Part shown: positions 1 through 6,026 of the stretch, one piece after another
Layout: the number at the start of each line of letters is the position of its first letter
Numbering within the stretch: position 1 is the stretch's first letter
Source of the DNA: Paraglomus occultum
Taxonomy: Eukaryota; Glomeromycota; Glomeromycetes; Paraglomerales; Paraglomeraceae
Assembly (NCBI GenBank): GCA_910592205.1
Contig: CAJVPJ010000721.1
Span: forward strand, 1-18,103
DNA: 18,103 bases
Reading direction: 5' to 3'
Translations under genes and position numbers: made by a program
The notes under the pieces: generated by a model
Told to the model about the DNA's origin: nothing
What the model saw: only the letters and a program-made list of their open reading frames with translations
Databases searched by the model: none

Positions 1-60
1 GATTAAAAATTTTAAACCGTAACTTTTATTCTACTTCATCTGCTCTATCATTCTTACGGA

Positions 61-333
61 TTAGTTTTTCTCCAAACTCTCTAATATAAAAGCCTTAGAG
101 TTTTGAAAGTTGGGTATTTTATTTCGGTCTTTAGGTGTCTTGCACCATAGAATACAATTATTGCCTGATTTGTCAAAATTAACGAGCACTTTATTAGGGC
201 TTGCGATTTGACCGGTTTTTAATTGTTCTTTACCTAATTTGGGTCTACATTCATAGCATCCATGTCGACGTTTTTTGTGTGGTTTAGTGAAGGATAATGA
301 TAAAATAAGAGTCGCGCGATCTGCGCCGCCAAC
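61..333 (-). CDS. terminal coding exon of an unrecognised gene, Cys-containing
   Basis: An open frame of 90 codons on the minus strand ends in TAA at 63-61. It has no in-frame ATG and begins just after an in-frame TGA, so it is probably the last exon of a spliced gene. A possible acceptor is the GCAG near 324. The translation is basic and protein-like: KPHKKRRHGCYEC with a CxxC-like pair, then a Lys/Asn-rich stretch with a second Cys pair around ILWCKTPKDRN, ending FILESLEKN. The Cys spacing could bind metal, but I recognise no family. Coding status is inferred from composition only. It could also be a fragment of a transposon-encoded protein. The upstream exons would lie to the right, where none could be assigned. 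Confidence 0.4.
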   Translation of the reverse strand, partial: VGGADRATLILSLSFTKPHKKRRHGCYECRPKLGKEQLKTGQIASPNKVLVNFDKSGNNCILWCKTPKDRNKIPNFQNSKAFILESLEKN

Positions 334-846
334 TCAGCCCTGTTTATACGTTTTACTTACACAAACATGTGATATTTCTCCGTATTGAAGCGCTCGAATC
401 AACCGAATGCGTTGGGACCAGCACTTGGCCATGCCTTTGTCAGAGACAAAAGACAAAGAGGGAAAACTCTTTAATACGCTTCTTTACATATTAATATCAC
501 GTTGCCACAATGTTTCCATTGTTGTATTGTATTCCTGATGTATTATGTAGAATCAGTGTTACGCCATTGGAATTCAAGTTCACAGGCGCAGTATACACAT
601 GACTATGGAACAATGTTCGCTAGTATATTTTGCGAATCGCACATTTACGCAGTATTAATAAACTTTACACATTATTTATTACAAACAGTGTCTATTTCGT
701 CAACGACAATATCTGATGTTAAATAACCACGAGCTTGCATGGGAGGCAAACTAGTACTTGATCAGAGTACTAGAAGTAGTCAGACCCAAAGCCTGTCTCT
801 GCCTACGGCGGAAGACAATAACTACTATTTTTTGGGCTCGCGAATA
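334..846. other. no gene supported
   Basis: Only short open frames without protein-like composition are seen on either strand. No RNA gene or repeat was recognised. Confidence 0.5.
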
Positions 847-1184
847 TTAACTAATATCATCATTATTGTTATCGCTATTTTTGAAACTACTGCCAACGCG
901 AATTATTTCTCTGTTAGCGCTACTCAAAAATAGATTTCTGCTACTGCTACTGGAATTTTTTCGATTCTCTTTCGCTTCGATTTTGTCTAACAATGTTCTC
1001 TGGGGCCATTTTTGATGCCGATAGAAACTTGCAACTGTTGTTAGACTGAGACCTATTTCTCCGGACAAGACATTATACATTTGTGCAGGAGAACGTTTCT
1101 CTTTTTCCAAGGTAGTAAATTCAACCCAGAGGGTTTCAGTTTCGGTATAGCATTCGGATCCGTAACTTTGTACAGATGCTTGTC
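847..1184 (-). CDS. exon with TLW...FY helical module (multicopy fungal family), partial
   Basis: This minus-strand frame opens after a plausible acceptor (ACTAACTAG, exon from 1184) and ends in a stop at 847. It has no in-frame ATG near its beginning, so an upstream exon is needed. The module contains ETLWVEF, then SPAQMYNVLSGEIGLSL, then FYRHQKWPQRTLLDKIEA, and is followed by a Ser/Asn-rich tail (SSSSS and SDNNNDD). The same order of motifs (ETLW, FYxM, SL/TL, FY, basic-P/S-x-x-T, I-E) occurs in the plus-strand copy at 4928-5250. I recall this short, presumably helical module from multicopy proteins of arbuscular mycorrhizal fungi. Its function is unknown. It is intact in this exon but may be a fragment. 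Confidence 0.5.
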
Positions 1185-1363
1185 CTAGTTAGTTTTACAA
1201 AGCAATGAGTTTAACCCTGAAACAAATACAATAATATACTATACATGTCCTAACACAGCGTGTCATTCTCACGAAATAGTTTACAAACCTTTACTTTGGG
1301 CTTCACTTCTCCATCCCGCTTCAGTATGCATTTGGATAGTTTTGTTTTTTAATATTGAGATAC

Positions 1364-1463
1364 CTCTTTCAAGTTTCGGTGCGCTTTGATAAGTAAACAC
1401 ATAACCCACAAACACAGCGACGAAAATGGCAAATAAAAATATATCGGAACTATTAAGTTGCAT
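1364..1463 (-). CDS. possible first exon encoding an N-terminal membrane anchor
   Basis: Inside a 107-codon minus-strand frame (1281-1604), an ATG at 1463 starts MQLNSSD. It is followed by a hydrophobic stretch of about 18 residues (FLFAIFVAVFVGYVF) and then a polar QSAPKLER. A GTATCT donor at 1363-1362 follows directly. This arrangement resembles the first exon of a signal-anchored ER protein. No downstream exon could be linked with confidence, and the open frame also continues to a stop at 1281. Function unknown; it could be a chance frame. Confidence 0.28.
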
Positions 1464-1604
1464 CTTGTGGTTATTGATTTTGCGGTTGATAAGTTGGTTA
1501 ATCATATTTTGATTCATTAAGTGAACGTTTTGGCTACGTTGGCTCCACTTAGAATGCTTTTCTTTCCAAAATCTCCAGTGCTTTCGACCGGTTTTATACA
1601 TCAA

Positions 1605-1806
1605 AACTTGTCGTTGGTGACTATGGCATTGGTTCCTTAGATTTCGTTCTAAATCGAGTAATGCAATTACCAGTATAATAGTAACAAATAATGCTGTGAC
1701 TTGATATTTATGGATCTACGTTATATCAACCATCCGTCCTTCCATGCGATCGGCGTGTAACCCAAAAATAGGGTTGTCGGTGGTACCACAGAAAAATAAT
1801 TAGTGA
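1605..1806. other. no gene supported
   Basis: Short intergenic stretch between the putative membrane-anchor exon and the recombinase relic. No conserved frame or RNA was seen. Confidence 0.45.
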
Positions 1807-2672
1807 TCAAACAATTTCATTTACGACGACATAGTTCTGCGTTGGAGAAATATTATTATCTGGAGAATGTCTTAATGCTTCTTGGGCAATTGTCATGGCG
1901 TGGTGAGCTAGGCTTTTGGCTCCATGTGCTACTATAGCGTATACTGCGCCCATTTTGCGCAAATAACGCGGAATAAGCCCATACGATTTTAAATATTTAT
2001 TTAACCGTTTAGTCCGGATTTACCTGGATTTTCGAGTTTCCCAGGATTTTCGAGTTTCCCAGATGATATAGCATTCTGTATCCAGGTCAGTAACGCTTTG
2101 GATTTTTCTCAAGAGACCTAAATACTCGTAAATCGTCTGGCTGACCCCTGTTCTTTGCATAATCCGTTACGCCGGCATCTGTAATGCGTAAAGTAGTAAC
2201 TTCAGCGGGACGCATACAAAGCATTATCATAACATTAGCAAGAGCTTGCAAATCAGGCAATGTCTTAATATCGTAATTCTCGTCGAAGCCGAAAGAGCCT
2301 AGAAGACCCAGCATTTTCATTCAATGCCGACTTGGCTAACTTTTGTGATTCGGACTTCACATCCTCTTCACTAAGTTTGTCTCGTAAAATTCGTTGTGCT
2401 AACTCTTTAATGGTTTTTGGCATGTAAGTTCCCTTGCTCTGCGGTGGTACCACTGAGTCTGAATTTGTTGAAACTTTATTTAGAGTTGTAAGATTTGCGA
2501 CTTTTCGCCGACCACTTTTTTGAGTAGGAATTAATACACTTACCTGTGCATCGCTAAATTTGAACCTATCTCGAAGGCGTCTTTGTGCTTGATTTTTCTT
2601 TTTATTATCCGTAAGGCCTTTGAGCAATTCAGAAGTATACTCATTAAAATCGGATAGCATTAATCGACTCAC
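1807..2672 (-). pseudogene. tyrosine-recombinase-like protein (Crypton/integrase type), broken
   Basis: The best start is the ATG at 2660. The N-terminal half is basic and reads through MPKTIKELAQRILRDK and SESQKLAKSALNENAGSS. A second frame gives FGFDENYDIKTLPDLQ and MRPAEVTTLRITDAG, whose Arg fits the box I arginine of tyrosine recombinases. The third part reads YLKSYGLIPRYLRK, then HGAKSLAHHAMTIAQ, then ALRHSPDN and QNYVVV, ending TGA at 1809-1807. The ALRHSPDN...QNYVVV end resembles the LGHSS...Y box holding the catalytic Tyr. I recognise the family from Rhizophagus genomes, where it is abundant. The frame breaks at about 2290 (likely a deletion at microhomology), about 2090 and about 2005, so this copy cannot give a full enzyme. 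Family knowledge gives DNA strand cutting and joining at specific sites; a Crypton-like element is an inference. Confidence 0.75.
2026..2061 (-). repeat. two perfect 18-bp tandem copies inside the recombinase relic
   Basis: The 18-base unit starting GGATTTTCGAG occupies 2026-2043 and is repeated exactly at 2044-2061. On the coding strand it duplicates GKLENP in frame. It lies next to one of the frame breaks of the recombinase relic and looks like a recent slippage duplication. Confidence 0.9.
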
Positions 2673-2701
2673 GAAGTGAGGAGGCTTTGCCTCTAGCTCA
2701 C
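2668..2701. repeat. overlapping hairpins upstream of the recombinase start
   Basis: CTCAC (2668-2672) pairs with GTGAG (2676-2680) around a GAA loop. The same GTGAG also pairs with CTCAC (2697-2701), enclosing GAGGC-TTT-GCCTC (2681-2693). The two folds are mutually exclusive. They lie 8-41 bases upstream of the ATG at 2660, in the divergent spacer with the Cys-rich gene. A role as recombinase site or leader structure is only inferred. Confidence 0.7.
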
Positions 2702-2867
2702 ACCTGCCTTCTCATATATATAGTCAAAGCTAACCCACTTTTTTCGCAACTTACAGCATTATCGATAGCATAACCAGATAGCATACCGATACATATATCA
2801 TTTGCGCAATTAATTTTTTATTAAATATTCTATGCGGTATATATCGTTAAAAAATTTAGCATAGAAT
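2673..2867. promoter_or_regulatory. divergent spacer between recombinase relic and Cys-rich gene
   Basis: About 200 bases separate two outward-facing coding regions, so both promoters must lie here. The spacer contains TATATATAG near 2715-2723, two GATAGCATA copies near 2764 and 2778, and an AT-rich stretch ending in the 11-bp inverted repeat next to the plus-strand start codon. Confidence 0.45.
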
Positions 2868-2869
2868 AT
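2825..2869. repeat. 11-bp perfect inverted repeat abutting a start codon
   Basis: ATATTCTATGC at 2825-2835 and GCATAGAATAT at 2859-2869 are perfect inverted copies separated by 23 bases. The right arm overlaps the ATG at 2868. It could be an operator-like site, a hairpin in the leader, or a recombinase core site; the sequence alone does not decide. Confidence 0.8.
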
Positions 2870-3104
2870 GATTGATCTATTTGGTGACGAAGAAGTATAC
2901 AATGAGGAATATGAAGTTGAAGACTGTCATGTTCACAAGAATTCTCCTATGTGTACACCATGTAAAAAGTGTAGTAAGTTAACTTTTTCCAAATATGACG
3001 CACGTATAATGCACGCTGGTAAATATCGATCTCGAGATTATTATCAGCGAAAAAGGCTAGAGAAGATGGCAGAAAAATCTGGGTCTACAAATGACGATAT
3101 ATGA
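2868..3104 (+). CDS. 78-residue Cys-rich protein, divergent from the recombinase
   Basis: Complete single-exon frame from ATG 2868 to TGA 3104. The N-terminus is acidic (DLFGDEEVYNEEYEVED). A compact metal-ligand-like cluster follows, with C20, H21, H23, C29, C32 and C35 (CxPCKKC). The C-terminal half is basic (YRSRDYYQRKRLEKM). This layout of acidic tail, small zinc-binding-like knot and basic helix suggests a nucleic-acid-binding or protein-bridging protein, but I know no named family. It stays intact while the neighbouring recombinase is broken. Head-to-head placement with a short shared spacer suggests the two belong to one element or are co-expressed, which is inference. A short hairpin follows the stop codon. 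Confidence 0.65.
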   Translation: MIDLFGDEEVYNEEYEVEDCHVHKNSPMCTPCKKCSKLTFSKYDARIMHAGKYRSRDYYQRKRLEKMAEKSGSTNDDI

Positions 3105-3106
3105 TT

Positions 3107-3127
3107 GGACGCATCGTCCGATATATT
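3107..3127 (+). terminator. hairpin and T-run directly after the Cys-rich gene
   Basis: GGACG-CAT-CGTCC (3107-3119), flanked by ATAT-type sequence and followed by a run of Ts, begins three bases after the TGA. In a eukaryote it is not a classical terminator; it may mark a 3' end or simply be a chance hairpin. Confidence 0.3.
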
Positions 3128-3402
3128 TTTTTGCCTATGTGAGCCAATGACAGAAATCGGCCACGACTACTAAACTGGCATACATTATGTCGCATGTGGG
3201 TGACGACAAAAATTTGCCACGATCGTCATTCGAGTGACGTGAAAAATGCAAAACGCATGTCAAGCCATGGCACATTGTACCTCTTCTCAGCACATGCCTT
3301 AGTGGCTGTTGAATGACGATACAAACGCAACCTACATATCATCAAACCATTAAAAGGAAGTAAATATCTAGCTTATTAGAGGTCAAAATGGGTAGTTATA
3401 AA
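3128..3402. other. no gene supported
   Basis: No coding frame of note. GTGACG/CGTCAC-like words recur near 3199-3240, without a clear pattern. Confidence 0.4.
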
Positions 3403-3470
3403 ATAAGTAGGTAACAGTATACCTATAAGTAGGTAGCAGTATACTCATAAGTAGATAACAGCCTAGTGTA
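3403..3470. repeat. 22-bp tandem repeat, about three copies
   Basis: Units beginning ATAAGTAG lie at 3403-3424, 3425-3446 and 3447-3468, and a fourth partial unit (TAAGTAGACAAC) runs into the palindrome at 3471. The copies diverge by a few bases. On the minus strand they follow directly after the truncated kinase-like frame. Confidence 0.8.
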
Positions 3471-3506
3471 AGTAGACAACAATATATATATATATTGTTG
3501 TCTACT
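3471..3506. repeat. 36-bp perfect palindrome
   Basis: AGTAGACAACAATATATA is followed at once by its exact reverse complement, giving two 18-base arms with no spacer. The right arm is the 3' end of the readable kinase-like frame on the minus strand (Val-Asp-Asn-Asn codons). The left arm is therefore an inverted copy of that coding tip. Such a sequence would extrude as a cruciform or fold as a hairpin. Confidence 0.9.
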
Positions 3507-4825
3507 AATGTCCTACTGTTCTGAACATATTCCATAATGATCACCTTCAATCCCTTAGAGACTTCTTCAACACCAAGCAGCTTTGGAGCCAGGTTATCTT
3601 TAGCACACAGTTCATGAGCAGCCTCATTGTACTGCATTGTGAACTTCACAACAATTTCTTGACCATCCTCTGTTTGGCCCTGGTAAGGCTTGGTGCACTG
3701 GCATAGTAATAAGTGCAAATGTCCTATAGGGTCACACTGGTCACAGAGGTCATCAGTGTAGCAAAAACTAACATCCTTACCATTAACATCCTTGAACCTC
3801 CTAATGTCAGGATAGAATCGCTGTGTATCAATATCCTCTGCAAGCATTTGTTCTGATTGCCCTAATGCATTGTAGTACTCAGCAAGGTCATTATAAGCAG
3901 TTTTGAGTGCCTCCATTATCTGTGCAATTTAATGTAGTGCACCATATCATTCATGGGCATCAGTGGAATCATGTCAGTCAAAGGGTCCATGATAACTGTA
4001 TTATGTATCAAGGAACACTGCTCTGCATATGCAAAATCATGGTCCAGCTGAGCAGAACAGCATTGAAGGACAGTTGCTCTTTGTCCGTAAAGCATTGAGC
4101 CTTGGCTGGCTCCAGAATTTAGAGTATGAGCACGTTGCCTGGAGATATGGATCATTGTTGAACCCTCAATCTCGTTCTTGCTCTCACAAATGATTATTGC
4201 TACTTTTTCTCAATAAGTATTAGTATGGGAGGGGTCCTTGGGATTGGGGAGACTGATCTCATGTATACTGATTCCATCAGGTCTAGATTGGTTGCTTAAG
4301 GTGAATTCTGCGAACTCCAGCTCAAACTCCTGCAATAGCACAGATTCAAGCACTTGACATTGATCATTCCCTCCCTTGTACATCTTTGCCATGACCTCAC
4401 ATAGTTCAACACTTGCATCATAGGAAATTTTGGACAGCTGAATGTTCTGATCTGTGCTGTGTCTTACAAAGTTCCAGAAAGCTTGATGATACCAGGTAAT
4501 TTGACGACCACAGTGTGTCAGGGGACGATGGCAGAGCAAATTGAGTGCTTGCTGCTCCTTGGGGAACGTTTTACGAAGTGCCAGTGAGGATGGGCCAGGT
4601 GCTTTGTTAATTTAGTCGGACACTGTCTCTAATGCCTCTGCCAAACATTGCTTTCGTGGTTCACACTCGCGTTCAGCACCCGAGAGCTCATCTGTATTAT
4701 AATATATTAATATGGAGAAGGCAAGACAATAACAGGACATTTAGTGTAAAAACATAGTAGTCCAGCAAGAGTCTTCTGGTAAACGACCTTACCTTCATCC
4801 GCCTTCCTTTTTTTCACAATCTCAG
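3507..4825 (-). pseudogene. fungal kinase-like protein relic, truncated and with several stops
   Basis: A minus-strand exon at 4825-4793 (EIVKKRKADE) joins in phase across a GTAAGG...ATACAG intron (4792-4692) to a long exon. That exon is interrupted by TAA at 4614-4612, TGA at 4212-4210, a 1-nt frame change near 4150, and a TGG-to-TGA-type stop after CSAGP near 4050. Recognisable family segments are ESKNEI, CPSMLF...SAGP, PLTD, and then a kinase N-lobe with IVVKF (subdomain II lysine) and VIIMEYV (hinge). The frame is cut at about 3507 by a palindrome, so the HxD catalytic loop and metal-binding DFG are missing. I recognise the pattern from expanded kinase-like families of basidiomycete and mycorrhizal fungi. 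It is a non-functional fossil with higher GC than its surroundings. Confidence 0.72.
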
Positions 4826-4927
4826 CTGTTATAATGAGTAAGAACAGAATGAACATCATGGGTAAAGATAGATGGTAACAATTTGCTATTGTAAACAGTT
4901 TACCAAACATTTGCTTACTATGTACGC

Positions 4928-5250
4928 ATGCTTCAAGCTATCATATCCCCCGTCCCTAAAAAGTTACCAAAAACGAAACTATCAGCGAACAGAACTTATC
5001 TGCCAGATATCGAAACGTTGTGGAACGATTTGAGAAAATCATACGATAAAAGAACCGAATCGGATCCAAAATTTTCATTTTATCAAATGGCCACCAAAAT
5101 CCGCGAAGGAAAAGGCGTTGATGCCTCCACGTTGAAGAATTCTTACAAACAAAAAACGAATTCGAGGAAAAGGACAGTAGAACTATCGAAGAATGGATTG
5201 ATAAAAATAAAGAAATAGAACATAAAGACGTTAACAGTAATGAAGTGTAG
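4928..5250 (+). pseudogene. second FYxM helical-module gene copy, frameshifted near its end
   Basis: Starting at ATG 4928, the frame gives a Pro/Lys-rich lead (PKKLPKTKLS), then YLPDIETLWNDLRKSY. It continues with FSFYQMATKIREGKGVDAS, then TLKNSYKQKTNSRKRTVE, and ends 291 bases later at 5218. In the +1-shifted frame the sequence continues as RTIEEWIDKNKE up to TAG at 5248-5250. That is the expected C-terminus of this module, so a small indel lies near 5175-5185. The module matches the minus-strand exon at 847-1184 in motif order. Function is unknown; a DNA-binding-like helical bundle is conceivable but not shown. The first part may still be translated. Confidence 0.55.
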
Positions 5251-5258
5251 TATAGATT

Positions 5259-5341
5259 GCACCAGAGTGACCAAAGAATAGGTTATACTCATCAATGGCT
5301 TTGGGTCCGAGTATTTTCCTCCCATGCAATCACTCTGGTGC
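5259..5341. mobile_element. foldback/MITE-like element with 12-bp terminal inverted repeats
   Basis: GCACCAGAGTGA (5259-5270) and TCACTCTGGTGC (5330-5341) are perfect inverted copies enclosing 59 bases. No convincing target-site duplication is visible. Size and structure fit a very short miniature element or a hairpin RNA; neither is proven. Confidence 0.45.
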
Positions 5342-5465
5342 TTCAATATTATAATATTTTATGTTGTTAATTTGTTAATTACAATTGTGTCAAAAAAGCA
5401 AATGTGAATACGAATACACTTAAACGGTCTTTTATCAAGACTATAAGAAACGATTTCGTTTTTCT

Positions 5466-5699
5466 TTATCTTTCTTCAAGTTTTCGTTTCTTTCTTGATT
5501 CATCATACGTAGACGCCAATGTTCGTTTATGGTTTATTATTTTTCGTTCTTCTTGATAAATTTCATAAGTAATTTTTTCTTTATTTAGGTATTCCTGGAG
5601 AGTTTGGGTGTCATTCATTTTAAAAACATAAGGCGCAATTTTCTCTCCTTGAGCTTTCTTTAGAATGCTTCTAATGGTGCTGTAATTCTTGGGTTCCAT
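5466..5699 (-). CDS. small highly charged protein with basic C-terminus
   Basis: The frame opens at 5726, but the ATG at 5699-5697 has a textbook start context (CCACCATGG) and lies about 37 bases downstream of a TATATAAAA box. I therefore choose it, giving 77 residues (MEPKNYSTIRSILKK...). The protein has no membrane segment. It is rich in Lys and Glu, probably helical around TLQEYLNKEKITYEIYQ, and ends in KKRKLEER, which resembles a nuclear localisation signal. No family is recognised. It is preceded by the same upstream repeat that precedes the SAM-domain gene, which supports its being a genuine transcription unit. The function is unknown. Confidence 0.5.
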   Translation of the reverse strand: MEPKNYSTIRSILKKAQGEKIAPYVFKMNDTQTLQEYLNKEKITYEIYQEERKIINHKRTLASTYDESRKKRKLEER

Positions 5700-5735
5700 G
5701 GTGGATTTAATGTAAATTAGTTTCATATTAATAAT

Positions 5736-5744
5736 TTTTATATA
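5736..5744 (-). promoter_or_regulatory. TATA box of the small basic gene
   Basis: TATATAAAA on the minus strand lies about 37 bases upstream of the preferred ATG at 5699, at a spacing that would allow a very short leader. Confidence 0.5.
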
Positions 5745-5820
5745 GAGATAGTCCTATATTGCTCCTATTATGGTTTATAATCATCCCATTTTGGTATGGT
5801 AAAGTGAAAATTAAAAAAAC

Positions 5821-5931
5821 GTCATCAGTTGCACTGGTCAATTTTACAGCCACATCATAATCAGCCTCTCATTTATGTCACATAATCAAATGTTCACTTT
5901 GTCTGGTTTTGTTGCAACATGCCCCATATTA
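5821..5931 (-). repeat. upstream repeat copy R1
   Basis: About 110 bases are similar to 7693-7785. The last 41 bases (5891-5931) match 7745-7785 with one mismatch, and the rest aligns with indels. R1 lies 5' of the small basic gene, in the same orientation as R2 relative to the SAM-domain gene. Confidence 0.88.
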
Positions 5932-6026
5932 AACATCCATAAAAATTTTTTTATTAGCAAAAAACCAGAATGACAACAAAAGTATAAATGATTATTGCAT
6001 GTAATACTACTTTAATATTAGTGATG

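Noticed and set aside
3403-3506. Possible CRISPR-like array
   Set aside because: The units are contiguous without unique spacers and the genome is eukaryotic; it is a tandem repeat plus palindrome.
3907-4155. Plus-strand frame at 3907-4098 and minus-strand frame at 3916-4155
   Set aside because: The first is antisense to the kinase-like relic; the second is partly an out-of-frame reading of the same relic rather than a separate gene.
5143-5346. Minus-strand frame of 67 codons
   Set aside because: It covers the foldback element and the antisense of the FYxM copy; no independent support.
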